Positions 1 through 8,287 of a stretch of 64,000 nt of DNA are shown here, in pieces (positions within the stretch are counted from its first letter, which is position 1; each line of letters starts with the position of its first letter). Made by a program: the position numbers and the translations under genes. The stretch spans positions 124,001 through 188,000 of the forward strand of contig NZ_JAMBOX010000005.1 of NCBI RefSeq assembly GCF_023715785.1, in the 5' to 3' direction. Source of the DNA: Neobacillus niacini (GTDB lineage Bacteria > Bacillota > Bacilli > Bacillales > Cytobacillaceae). The notes below the pieces were generated by a model. That model did no database searches. It had not been told where the DNA came from and saw nothing but the letters and a program-made list of their open reading frames with translations.

Positions 1-796
1 CAATTCCAGGGGAGGTCATCCGGTAGGAACAGGCTTCGACCCATTGTTTCTTGCCGACAATATAACCACCCGTTTTGACGATGCCGCCGCCAGGATTTTT
101 TATTAACGACCCAGCCATTAAATCGGCACCGACATGGCAAGGCTCGATTTCTTCGACAAACTCTCCGTAGCAGTTATCCACAAACACAACGACATCCTGC
201 TTGATTTCTTTGACGAAGCGAATCATCTCGCCAATTTCTCTAACCGTAAAAGATGGCCTTACTGCATATCCTTTGGAGCGCTGAATCCCAATCATTTTGG
301 TGTTTGGTTTGATTTTGGCCGCGACGGCCTCCCAGTCCATTCCGCCTTCGCTCGTCAATGCCACACTATCATAAGAAATGCCAAATTCCTTTAATGAGCC
401 AACACCATTGCCGCGGATTCCGACAATTTCTTCAAGTGTATCATATGGTTTTCCGGTGATATAAAGCAGTTCATCGCCTGGGCGCAGGATGCCGAATAAA
501 GCGATGGATATGGCGTGGGTGCCGGAAATAATTTGCGGACGGACCAGGCCGGCCTCGCCGCCAAACACATCGGCGTATACCGCTTCCAGCGTATCCCGCC
601 CAATATCGTCATAGCCGTAGCCGGTTGACGGGATAAAATGCGAGTCGCTGACCCGATGCTTTTGGTAGCTCTGAAGAACCCGGAACTGATTCTTTTCAAT
701 TTTTTCATCGATTCCTTTATGCACTTCCGCGATTTGCTGTTCTACTTCTTTCACAATGTGTTGAAGTTTTTCCCCATTTTTTAGCTGTTGAAACAT
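1..796 (-). CDS. ynbB: YnbB-type PLP-dependent protein (methionine gamma-lyase/aluminium-resistance family), partial
   Basis: The reading frame is open from an ATG at 796 to the left edge of the window, so about 265 N-terminal residues are present and the C-terminus is missing. The start is supported by GGAG nine bases upstream. The fold is a Cys/Met-metabolism PLP enzyme. A GSLIKNPGGG segment near residue 237 holds the likely PLP-binding Lys, and ISGTHAIS near residue 94 fits the cofactor phosphate site. In Bacillus this gene sits between hflX and glnRA, and hflX lies 12 bp upstream here, so the two are probably cotranscribed. The family is annotated as aluminium resistance or methionine gamma-lyase, but its true substrate is not well settled. 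Identification of the family is firm; the function is not. Confidence 0.85.
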   Translation of the reverse strand, partial: MFQQLKNGEKLQHIVKEVEQQIAEVHKGIDEKIEKNQFRVLQSYQKHRVSDSHFIPSTGYGYDDIGRDTLEAVYADVFGGEAGLVRPQIISGTHAISIALFGILRPGDELLYITGKPYDTLEEIVGIRGNGVGSLKEFGISYDSVALTSEGGMDWEAVAAKIKPNTKMIGIQRSKGYAVRPSFTVREIGEMIRFVKEIKQDVVVFVDNCYGEFVEEIEPCHVGADLMAGSLIKNPGGGIVKTGGYIVGKKQWVEACSYRMTSPGI

Positions 797-808
797 CTTG
801 CTGTTCTC

Positions 809-2068
809 CTATCTCACATTATATTTCTGTAATTGTCCGGTGATTTGATGGTCCTCCAGTGAATAACCCTTACAACGGTACACTTGAATGTCTTCATCAA
901 ATACCAATTCTCGTAGTATTGTGCCATTTTTCAACTGTGACAGCAGTTTTCCTTCAGTCGACGGAACAAGGACTTCATATGGCTTCATCATCCCCATCAA
1001 GACTTGTTCAATTTTCAGCTTTAACGCCTGCCGGTCGTTTTCCTCAAATGCACTAATGAAGACAGTCGGGGTATCGGCAGTTGGCACGAAATCAGCATGC
1101 TGGATGTCCCGCTTATTATAAACGGTTAACTGCGGAATGTCCTTTACATCAAGGTCCTCCAGCAGTTTATTGACCGTTTTTTCATGCTGAAAGTAATCTG
1201 GATTGGACATGTCAACAACGTGCAGCAGCAAATCGGCTTCCTTCACCTCTTCTAGCGTGGAACGAAATGCGGCAATTAACGCTGTTGGCAAATCTTGAAT
1301 AAACCCGACCGTATCGGTGATTAACGCCAAAAAGCCGCTTGGCAGAATCAATTTACGGGTCATCGGATCGAGTGTTGCAAACAATTGATTTTCTTCATAA
1401 GAATCTGCTTCGGACAATCGATTAAACAAGGTTGATTTTCCGGCGTTCGTATAGCCAACGATGGCAACTTGAAACGTTTTGTTTTTCTTGCGACGTTCCC
1501 GGTAGCGGTCGCGGTGCTGGACGATGACGGAAAGCTGACTTTTAATATCATCAATCCGGCGACGAATATGGCGCCGATCGGATTCCAGTTTGGTTTCACC
1601 CGGACCTCTTGTTCCAATCCCGGCACCCAACCTTGATAGGGCTGTTCCCTGGCCGGCAAGGCGTGGCAATATGTACTGCAACTGGGCCAGTTCAACCTGA
1701 AGCTTTCCTTCTTTCGAACGGGCACGTTGGGCAAATATATCCAAAATGAGCTGTGTTCGGTCGATGATTAGCGCATTGATTCCCGAAGAAAGATTCCGTT
1801 TCTGACTCGGTGACAATTCATCATTAAAGATGACCAGGTCTGCCTCCAGTTCATCGACGAGCGCCTGCAATTCTTCGACTTTTCCTTTTCCGATATAGGT
1901 TGCCGGGTGGATACGCTCACGCTTTTGAACGAGTGAAGCCAGAACTTCCCCTTGAGCTGTTTCCGTTAGCGATTCTAACTCATCCATTGAATATTGGAAC
2001 CGTAAATCGTCATCATCGGTCTGACAGCCAACTAACACAACTTTTTCCTTTGTTTCTCTTTGTTCCAA
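809..2068 (-). CDS. hflX: Ribosome-associated GTPase HflX
   Basis: A 419-residue HflX GTPase, which binds the large ribosomal subunit and splits stalled or hibernating 70S ribosomes in better-studied species. The N-terminal HflX domain (about residues 10-190) includes the glycine-rich [20 protein letters not shown] stretch and an Arg/Lys-rich helical linker. The G domain follows, with G1 GYTNAGKST at 205-213, a DTVG motif (G3) and NKRD (G4). The start is a TTG at 2068 behind AAGGATG; no better ATG lies upstream. It sits between spoVK and ynbB, the order found in Bacillus subtilis. Length and motifs are complete. Confidence 0.95.
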   Translation of the reverse strand: MEQRETKEKVVLVGCQTDDDDLRFQYSMDELESLTETAQGEVLASLVQKRERIHPATYIGKGKVEELQALVDELEADLVIFNDELSPSQKRNLSSGINALIIDRTQLILDIFAQRARSKEGKLQVELAQLQYILPRLAGQGTALSRLGAGIGTRGPGETKLESDRRHIRRRIDDIKSQLSVIVQHRDRYRERRKKNKTFQVAIVGYTNAGKSTLFNRLSEADSYEENQLFATLDPMTRKLILPSGFLALITDTVGFIQDLPTALIAAFRSTLEEVKEADLLLHVVDMSNPDYFQHEKTVNKLLEDLDVKDIPQLTVYNKRDIQHADFVPTADTPTVFISAFEENDRQALKLKIEQVLMGMMKPYEVLVPSTEGKLLSQLKNGTILRELVFDEDIQVYRCKGYSLEDHQITGQLQKYNVR

Positions 2069-2201
2069 AAGACATCCTTCCCTTCCGGAATACTCTATTT
2101 CTCATCTTAACAAAAAACATCCTGATACACTATTTTTCCCATAAAAAACTTATTGTAATTTCCTGGTTGCTAACTGCCTTCACGGAGACTCGGGACGCAC
2201 T

Positions 2202-2238
2202 AAAAAATCGGCGGTCAATCGCGAACCGCCGATTTTTT
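2202..2238 (-). terminator. Rho-independent terminator after spoVK
   Basis: A 14-bp perfect stem (2202-2215 pairing with 2225-2238) with a 9-nt loop and A/T tracts at both ends. It overlaps the spoVK stop codon, so it ends the spoVK transcript on the minus strand. HflX must therefore rely on its own promoter or on read-through. Confidence 0.85.
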
Positions 2239-3187
2239 AATTATCTTCTTCAAACACCAAGTCATTGCTGCGAATCGTCATTAAATCATGCCGGTCATAA
2301 TTGTTAAGCATAAGCAGTCGCATCGCTTGGGCGCGAATTGATTTTTCGATGATGTTCCGCACATACCGACCGTTTGAAAAACTGTTCGGGGTTAACGCAG
2401 ACTTTACCCAAATTAAATGGTCCCTGATCTTCTTCTCAGCCTCATGACTCAAGGTGTACTCTCGCTCTTTCAGCATTCTGGCCCCAATCTCCATTAGTTG
2501 ATGAATGTCGTAATCTGGAAAATCAATCACCAACGGAAACCGGGAATGCAATCCGGGATTCAATGATAAAAAATAGTCCATTTCCCGAGAATAACCAGCG
2601 AGAATCAGGATAAACTCATGCTGCTTATCCTCCATGTGTTTGACAAGCGTGTCGATGGCCTCCTTGCCAAAATCCTTTTCTCCGCCACGGCCGAGTGAAT
2701 AGGCCTCATCAATAAACAAGATTCCGCCCTGTGCCTTCTTGATTAAATCCCTCGTTTTCTGAGCTGTATGGCCGATATATTCACCGACGAGGTCGGCACG
2801 CTCCGCCTCAATCAGGTGGCCTTTGGAAAGGACGTTCATCTTTTGAAAAAGCTTGCCGATCAGCCTTGCAACCGTTGTCTTTCCAGTTCCCGGATTGCCT
2901 TTAAACATCATATGGAGCGCTTGCTTTTTCGCCTTAAGTCCCATTTCCTCGCGTTTTTTATTCACATAAATCCAAGCATATATTTCTTTAATGGTTCGCT
3001 TCATTTCTTCCATACCAACCAAAGCCCCGAGCTCGTCTTCGATTTCCTTTAGCGCCGAATGCTCAGGGGGAATCACCTTTGGAGCAACTTGGAAGTCGGG
3101 TAACTCTTTTGTAACGTTTTTTCTTTTCTGGGAGTTGAGAATAACCCTAATTTGACCGTTGCTTTTCATGCGATTATGTTGGTCCAA
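2237..3187 (-). CDS. spoVK: Stage V sporulation AAA+ ATPase SpoVK
   Basis: A 316-residue AAA+ ATPase of the CbxX/CfxQ group, required for spore maturation in Bacillus subtilis. Walker A GNPGTGKT lies at about residues 97-104 and Walker B ILFIDEAY near 160. The sensor region and second-region arginines (SRFPLVIDFPDY, NGRYVRNIIE) are present. The start chosen is TTG at 3187 because GAGGTG lies six bases upstream; a GTG at 3196 would overlap that ribosome site. The N-terminus (NGQIRVIL near residue 10) matches the family. It marks the host as a spore-former. The stop codon lies inside the terminator stem. Confidence 0.92.
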   Translation of the reverse strand: MDQHNRMKSNGQIRVILNSQKRKNVTKELPDFQVAPKVIPPEHSALKEIEDELGALVGMEEMKRTIKEIYAWIYVNKKREEMGLKAKKQALHMMFKGNPGTGKTTVARLIGKLFQKMNVLSKGHLIEAERADLVGEYIGHTAQKTRDLIKKAQGGILFIDEAYSLGRGGEKDFGKEAIDTLVKHMEDKQHEFILILAGYSREMDYFLSLNPGLHSRFPLVIDFPDYDIHQLMEIGARMLKEREYTLSHEAEKKIRDHLIWVKSALTPNSFSNGRYVRNIIEKSIRAQAMRLLMLNNYDRHDLMTIRSNDLVFEEDN

Positions 3188-3314
3188 AGCTTTCACCTCT
3201 CATTTTGCAGCGTCAGGTCATTTGTGGGAATGTACAAATGTTTCAAGAAAAGCATAATGCTTCATTTTATATGTATTCACTGCCTTGGAATTTCATTAAA
3301 AAGATTTCCTGAAA

Positions 3315-3344
3315 ATAAAAAAGAGCCCTAAAATCATGGGCTCG
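3315..3344 (-). terminator. Rho-independent terminator after hfq
   Basis: GAGCCC (3323-3328) pairs with GGGCTC (3338-3343), followed on the minus strand by a U-tract (A-run at 3316-3322). It lies just past the hfq stop. Confidence 0.75.
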
Positions 3345-3357
3345 AGTTTGTCGCATT

Positions 3358-3588
3358 TTATTGATTATCAAGATCAAGCTGGACGTATTTTAACGGTGCA
3401 AAAGTGGAAATGGCATGCTTATACACTAATTGTTGTTTCCCTTCTGATTCAAATAACACGGTAAAATTATCAAAGCCTTTAATTTGGCCTCTTAATTGGA
3501 ATCCGTTCAGTAGGAATACGGTTACATGAGTGTTATCTTTCCGGCACTGGTTTAAAAATTGATCCTGAATGTTAATCGACGTTTTCAT
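3358..3588 (-). CDS. hfq: RNA chaperone Hfq
   Basis: A 76-residue Sm-like protein that forms a hexameric ring and binds A/U-rich RNA. Sm1 is visible around residues 20-50 ([19 protein letters not shown]) and Sm2 around 55-68 ([12 protein letters not shown], with the YKHAIST signature). It lacks the long C-terminal tail of enterobacterial Hfq, as expected in Bacillus. It follows miaA by 27 bp on the same strand with a GGAGGA ribosome site, the classic miaA-hfq pair, so cotranscription is likely. Confidence 0.96.
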   Translation of the reverse strand: MKTSINIQDQFLNQCRKDNTHVTVFLLNGFQLRGQIKGFDNFTVLFESEGKQQLVYKHAISTFAPLKYVQLDLDNQ

Positions 3589-3615
3589 GATAAATATCCT
3601 CCTCTTTTATCTCTA

Positions 3616-4581
3616 CTAATATGTATTCGATTTTACTCCAAGCTTTCCTTCAACATATTGTGAAATTTCCTTTATTTTTTGTGAAAAATTGTTCACATCT
3701 GTTACATCAAACCATTTTACCTTCATTTTGTTACGAAACCAAGTTAATTGTCTCTTCGCATAGCGCCTGGAGTTTTGCTTCAAAGTCTCAATCGCCTGTT
3801 CAAAGGGAATATCACCATCCAAATATTGATAAATTTCCTTATAGCCAATGGCCTGAATCGATTGGCACTCACGCAACCCCCGGTTGTACAAGAATTTTAC
3901 TTCATCCAAAAGCCCTTCCTTTACCATTATATCAACCCGGGCATTAATTCGCTCGTACAACAGCTCCCTATCCATGGTTAATCCGATAATGGCGGTATCG
4001 TACAACAGGTCTGGCTTCTGCGCATTTTGATACTCCTGACGGGTTTTCCCTGTAAGATAGTAGATTTCAAGGGCACGGATCACCCTGCGGCTATTGTTTG
4101 GATGGATTTGTTCGGCGCTTTTTGGATCAATTTCCTGCAGCTCTTTGTACAATGCATCATGGCCGATTTCCTTTAGCCGTTCTTCAAGCTTGTGTCGGAG
4201 AGCTTCATCTCCAGACACATCGGAAAATTGATAATCATAAATGACAGATTGAATATAAAGTCCAGTTCCGCCCACAATGATGGGAAGTTTTCCTTTTTTG
4301 GAAATCTCCGTTATTTTATCACGAACGAGTGACTGAAATTCAGCCACGGAAAAATTTTCATTAGGTTCCTTGATATCAATTAAATAATGGGGAATCCCTT
4401 CCATCTCTTCCTTTTTGATTTTCGCCGTCCCAATGTCCATTCCCCGGTAAATCTGCATCGAATCCCCGCTGATAATTTCACCGTTAAATTTTTTGGCCAT
4501 TTCAATGCTCAGTTTCGTTTTTCCAACCGCAGTTGGTCCAATGATTACTAATAATTTTTGTTTTGCATCCAATCTTTTCAC
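3616..4581 (-). CDS. miaA: tRNA dimethylallyltransferase MiaA
   Basis: A 321-residue enzyme that adds a dimethylallyl group to A37 of tRNAs reading UNN codons. The P-loop GPTAVGKT lies at residues 15-22, followed by SGDSMQIYRGMDIGTAKI near 38-55 and VGGTGLYIQSV near 102, all signatures of the family. The ATG at 4581 is the natural start, since the P-loop follows at the usual distance. It is full length and directly upstream of hfq. Confidence 0.96.
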   Translation of the reverse strand: MKRLDAKQKLLVIIGPTAVGKTKLSIEMAKKFNGEIISGDSMQIYRGMDIGTAKIKKEEMEGIPHYLIDIKEPNENFSVAEFQSLVRDKITEISKKGKLPIIVGGTGLYIQSVIYDYQFSDVSGDEALRHKLEERLKEIGHDALYKELQEIDPKSAEQIHPNNSRRVIRALEIYYLTGKTRQEYQNAQKPDLLYDTAIIGLTMDRELLYERINARVDIMVKEGLLDEVKFLYNRGLRECQSIQAIGYKEIYQYLDGDIPFEQAIETLKQNSRRYAKRQLTWFRNKMKVKWFDVTDVNNFSQKIKEISQYVEGKLGVKSNTY

Positions 4582-4777
4582 ACTGCCTTGTCGCTTTTTC
4601 CTATGAAAATTTTGACTTTCACACCTTTATCGTAACACAAATTTAAAAAGCAGTTGAACATCAAATAAGTATAGTCAAAAAATATCTTTTATATGCGTTT
4701 TAAATTTATTTCAAAAGAAAGAAGTTTTTTCCTCATACATTACAAATGGATAACGGTTCATTTACAAAGCGCTTTCC

Positions 4778-4807
4778 ACCCCCAAAATCATGTTAGGCTT
4801 ATACGTA
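4778..4807 (+). promoter_or_regulatory. Candidate SigI-type promoter of mreBH
   Basis: ACCCCC (4778-4783) and CGTA (4804-4807) are separated by 20 bases, about 70 bases upstream of the mreBH start. Bacillus subtilis mreBH is known to be transcribed by SigI, whose promoters carry an ACCCCC-like -35 and a CGWA-like -10. The match is seen by eye, not scored. Confidence 0.5.
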
Positions 4808-4876
4808 AAGTATTTTGTAAATACAACTCGCAATTTGTTGTAGTTTGACGAAATTCATGAAACTAGGTGATGAAAA

Positions 4877-5884
4877 ATGTTACAAACATTTGATATGGGA
4901 ATAGATTTAGGAACAGCCAATACATTGGTTTACAGTAAAAATAAAGGAATTGCTCTGAATGAGCCATCAGTTGTCGCGATTGACACAGTAACGAAAAAGA
5001 TCGTGGCAGTTGGAACCGAGGCTAAGGAAATGCTCGGGAAAACACCTGAAAAAATAATTGCCATCCGCCCGCTGAAGGATGGGGTCATTGCCGATTTTGA
5101 CCTTACCACTGAGATGCTGAAGGAAATCATGCGCAAAGCCTCGAAGAAAATTGGGTTTGCGATGCGCAAGCCGAATGTCGCGGTTTGTATTCCTGCCGGG
5201 TCGACAAGCGTGGAACGAAGAGCGATTCAGGATGCAGTCAGAAACGCCGGTGCTAAGAAAATAAGCTTGATTGAGGAGCCGGTGGCAGCCGCTATAGGCG
5301 CCGGCCTTCCTGTCGATGAACCGGTAGCGAATGTTGTCGTTGACATTGGCGGCGGCAACACCGAAGTGGCGATCATTTCCTTTGGAGGAGTGGTTGCCTA
5401 TCATTCTATTAAAGTGGGCGGCGACCGGTTGGATGATGATATTATCCAATACGTCCGCAAGGAATACAATGTGTTGATTGGCGAACGGACTGCCGAAAAT
5501 ATTAAAATGGAAATCGGTTATGCCTTGATTGACCACGAGGAACTGTTTATGGATGTCCGCGGACGGGATCTCGTGTCCGGCCTGCCCAAAACGGTGAAAC
5601 TCTCATCCTATGAAATTCGCAATGCTTTAAAAGAGCCATTATTGCATATCCTGGAGGCCATTCGCGCCACTCTCGAGGACTGCCCTGCCGAGTTGAGCGG
5701 TGATATCGTGGACCGCGGCGTCATTTTGACTGGCGGCGGTTCCCTGCTGAAGGGAATGGAAGAATGGTTGAGCAACGAGATTGTGGTTCCAGTCCAGTTG
5801 GCGCCAAGCCCGCTCGAATCCGTGGTGGTCGGTACCGGGATGGCCTTGCAGTATTTGAACAAGGTGCATGCTGTGGTGAAGTAA
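4877..5884 (+). CDS. mreBH: Actin-like cell-shape protein, MreBH type
   Basis: A 335-residue bacterial actin, the same length as Bacillus subtilis MreBH. Actin-fold ATP-binding motifs are clear: phosphate-1 [11 protein letters not shown] at residues 6-16, phosphate-2 [14 protein letters not shown] near 152-165 and the adenosine motif [13 protein letters not shown] near 278. MreB proteins form filaments under the membrane that guide cell-wall synthesis, and MreBH directs the LytE hydrolase in B. subtilis. It is monocistronic, divergent from miaA-hfq, and preceded by a SigI-like promoter. The MreB family is certain; the MreBH assignment over Mbl rests on length, isolated position and promoter. 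Confidence 0.88.
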   Translation: MLQTFDMGIDLGTANTLVYSKNKGIALNEPSVVAIDTVTKKIVAVGTEAKEMLGKTPEKIIAIRPLKDGVIADFDLTTEMLKEIMRKASKKIGFAMRKPNVAVCIPAGSTSVERRAIQDAVRNAGAKKISLIEEPVAAAIGAGLPVDEPVANVVVDIGGGNTEVAIISFGGVVAYHSIKVGGDRLDDDIIQYVRKEYNVLIGERTAENIKMEIGYALIDHEELFMDVRGRDLVSGLPKTVKLSSYEIRNALKEPLLHILEAIRATLEDCPAELSGDIVDRGVILTGGGSLLKGMEEWLSNEIVVPVQLAPSPLESVVVGTGMALQYLNKVHAVVK

Positions 5885-5921
5885 TGGGTTGTGTGGATAG
5901 TAGTTTAGTTTGGAATGGATG

Positions 5922-5955
5922 GAACTCAAGGGCGGGATGTTTTGCCCTTGAGTTC
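5922..5955 (+). terminator. Perfect 12-bp hairpin after mreBH
   Basis: GAACTCAAGGGC (5922-5933) pairs exactly with GCCCTTGAGTTC (5944-5955) around a 10-nt loop. There is no U-tract, so it is a weak terminator at best and may be an RNA-stability element. Confidence 0.5.
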
Positions 5956-5974
5956 AGGAATTCTTGGAGGCGGG

Positions 5975-6001
5975 GCGTACTATGACACTTTCATAGTACG
6001 C
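5975..6001. repeat. Second perfect hairpin in the mreBH-downstream gap
   Basis: GCGTACTATGA (5975-5985) pairs exactly with TCATAGTACGC (5991-6001) around a 5-nt loop. It lies between the 3' ends of mreBH and the small membrane protein gene. It lacks a U-tract on either side. Confidence 0.5.
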
Positions 6002-6015
6002 GTTCGCTGACCATT

Positions 6016-6195
6016 TTAGTTGTTTTTTGATTCTTTTAACTTTAATCCGTTAGCAACAATTCCAATTAATCCTGTAATGATGAATACATAAGCTACAAAT
6101 AGAGGCGTTGAGGAAAGCGACTCATTAAATATTCTAAATAGGCCAACAGCAAAAACAAAAAAACTACCTACAAGTGCAATAATTCTATTTTTCAT
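6016..6195 (-). CDS. Small two-helix membrane protein, 59 residues
   Basis: This short frame runs from ATG at 6195 to TAA at 6016 and has a good ribosome site (GGGGAGGA) eight bases upstream. The product starts with MKNRIIAL, has two hydrophobic segments (about residues 4-21 and 33-50) and a Lys-rich tail, so it is predicted to be a small integral membrane protein. It resembles no family I can name. It reads against mreBH and stands alone between two terminator-like structures. The ribosome site and the hydrophobic periodicity make it credible. Confidence 0.65.
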   Translation of the reverse strand: MKNRIIALVGSFFVFAVGLFRIFNESLSSTPLFVAYVFIITGLIGIVANGLKLKESKNN

Positions 6196-6278
6196 TTTAA
6201 TCCTCCCCTACAAAACTGATTATTCTTTATCTTTAATGTTAACACATTTGCTTGCTTGGTTGACATTAGTTTTTAACA

Positions 6279-6325
6279 AAAAAAAATGAGTGCCAAATTC
6301 ACATACAATTTGGCACTCATTTTAA
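6279..6325 (-). terminator. Strong terminator after mutL
   Basis: A 17-bp perfect stem (6283-6299 with 6307-6323) and a 7-nt loop, with a nine-base A-run at 6278-6286 that gives a U-tract on the minus strand. It ends the mutSL transcript. Confidence 0.88.
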
Positions 6326-6391
6326 GTTTCATTTTTAATGTTTACGATAGGTAACCGAACCCGTTATCAAATGAGAATGCACTTTTCCCCT

Positions 6392-8263
6392 TTACATAAC
6401 CCTCTTAAACATCTTTTCCATTTCATAAATCGAGTAATGCACAATGATTGGTCTGCCATGTGGACAGGTGAACGGGTCGGACGCTTTTCGCAAATCGTCG
6501 AGCAAGGCCTGTATTTCATCATTCCGCAAATGGCGATTGGCCTTGATCGAGGCCTTGCAGCTCATCATAATCGCGGCTTCCTCGCGCAATTTTTTAATAT
6601 CGACTCTCTTCATCGCCAGTAACTGCTCGATCATTTCTTCAATGATTTGCTTTTCCTCACCCTTCGGAAACCACGCTGGGTGCGACCGGACTATGAAACT
6701 GTTGAGCCCGAACTCCTCCAAAAATACCCCGACTTTTTCAAGCTCATGAATATTTTCCGAGATTTTTATATAATCATCGGTCGAATATTCAAAGGTCAAC
6801 GGCATTAACATCTCCTGCAGCTCAGATGCAACCTGTCCCACTTTTTCACGAAAGTACTCATATTTCAACCGTTCCTGGGCGGCGTGCTGGTCTATAATGT
6901 ATAAGCCATTTTCATTCTGAGCGAAAATATAGGTTCCGTGCATTTGCCCGATTGGATACATTCGGGGCACCCGGCTTTCGGATGGAGTATCACGAGCTTC
7001 TATAGAAGCCGTTACCTCAGGGATTTCAACTTGCTCTTCAAATTTTTCTTCCGCAACTTGAAATGGATTGGCCGCCATCCAGTTCTGAGGTTCATGAACC
7101 TCTTCCACAGCTCTAGGTTCTGGTGTCGGGATAAATTCTTCTACGAAAGGTATCTTCGGCGATGGATTTTCCACAAAAACAGGTCTAGGAACCGTCCCCT
7201 CATCAAGCGCCAAAGCGGTCTGCTCCGATTTCGGCTGGTTCTTTTTGGCAGTTTGAGTGTAAGCTGTCGGAATCAGCACCTTTGTTTTAAACGCATCTCG
7301 AATAATAGAGGTGACCAATTCATTCAGTTCCGCTTCCTTACTAAAGCGGACCTCCATTTTCGACGGGTGCACATTGACATCCACCAGCAGCGGGTCCATC
7401 TCAATGTTCACCAGTACAATGGGGAACCGACCGATTGGCAGCAATGTATGGTAGCCCTCTTGAATCGCCTTTGCCAATGGATAGTTTTTAATAAACCGCC
7501 CGTTTATCATCGTGGAAATGTAGTTTCGTGACGCTCTCGTCACCTCAGGCATCGAGGCAAATCCGCTCACCTTATAGTCAAGTGAACTTCCCGATATCGG
7601 TACCAATTGTTTCGCAATGCTCACCCCGTAAATAGAGGCTAGCACCTGTCTAACATCCCCGTTACCATTGGTTTGCAGCAGTTTCCGGTCATTATGGATC
7701 AAGCGGAAGGCAACCTCCGGATGTGACAATGCGAGCCTGTTGACGACATCGGTAATATTCCCAAGTTCGGTATGAATCGTTTTCATATACTTCAATCGAG
7801 CGGGCGTATTGAAAAATAAATCGGTAATCGTAATATCAGTCCCGCGGCGCGACGATGCTTTTTCAAAAATCTCCACCTTGCCGCCTTCGATGACAACCCG
7901 GTTGCCGGCACCCTCGCCGGTTGAAGTTTTCAGTTCCAATCTGGACACAGAGGCGATACTCGGCAGGGCCTCACCGCGGAATCCGAGGGTCCGAATCCGG
8001 AATAGGTCGTTTTCATTTTTAATCTTTGAAGTGGCGTGGCGTTGGAAGGCCAGCAGCACATCGTCTTCATCAATCCCATTCCCGTTGTCGGTGATGCGGA
8101 TTTTCGCCAGACCGGCTTCCTCCACCTCGATTTCTATCACGGTACTGCCGGCATCAATCGCGTTCTCAACCAGCTCTTTGACGACAGAGGCGGGGCGTTC
8201 GACTACTTCTCCCGCCGCTATTTTATTTGATAGGGCATCGTCCAACTGGATAATCTTGCCCAT
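6392..8263 (-). CDS. mutL: DNA mismatch repair protein MutL
   Basis: A 623-residue MutL. The N-terminal GHKL ATPase shows ENAIDAGST near residue 33, DNGNGID near 60 and [14 protein letters not shown] near 95. A low-complexity Pro/Glu-rich linker spans about 345-430. The C-terminal dimerization and nuclease domain carries [12 protein letters not shown] near 466, SCKASIK near 570 and CPHGRP near 600, the metal-site motifs of endonuclease-type MutL. It is thus a nicking MutL, as expected outside the MutH-containing gammaproteobacteria. It lies 24 bp after mutS, so the pair is an operon. Confidence 0.96.
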   Translation of the reverse strand: MGKIIQLDDALSNKIAAGEVVERPASVVKELVENAIDAGSTVIEIEVEEAGLAKIRITDNGNGIDEDDVLLAFQRHATSKIKNENDLFRIRTLGFRGEALPSIASVSRLELKTSTGEGAGNRVVIEGGKVEIFEKASSRRGTDITITDLFFNTPARLKYMKTIHTELGNITDVVNRLALSHPEVAFRLIHNDRKLLQTNGNGDVRQVLASIYGVSIAKQLVPISGSSLDYKVSGFASMPEVTRASRNYISTMINGRFIKNYPLAKAIQEGYHTLLPIGRFPIVLVNIEMDPLLVDVNVHPSKMEVRFSKEAELNELVTSIIRDAFKTKVLIPTAYTQTAKKNQPKSEQTALALDEGTVPRPVFVENPSPKIPFVEEFIPTPEPRAVEEVHEPQNWMAANPFQVAEEKFEEQVEIPEVTASIEARDTPSESRVPRMYPIGQMHGTYIFAQNENGLYIIDQHAAQERLKYEYFREKVGQVASELQEMLMPLTFEYSTDDYIKISENIHELEKVGVFLEEFGLNSFIVRSHPAWFPKGEEKQIIEEMIEQLLAMKRVDIKKLREEAAIMMSCKASIKANRHLRNDEIQALLDDLRKASDPFTCPHGRPIIVHYSIYEMEKMFKRVM

Positions 8264-8287
8264 GCCAATCGCCTCCTTTATAAAAAA

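Noticed and set aside
4967..5536. A 189-codon open frame on the minus strand inside mreBH.
   Set aside because: It is antisense to a well-conserved actin gene with full family motifs, has no ribosome site, and its translation is low-complexity shadow sequence.
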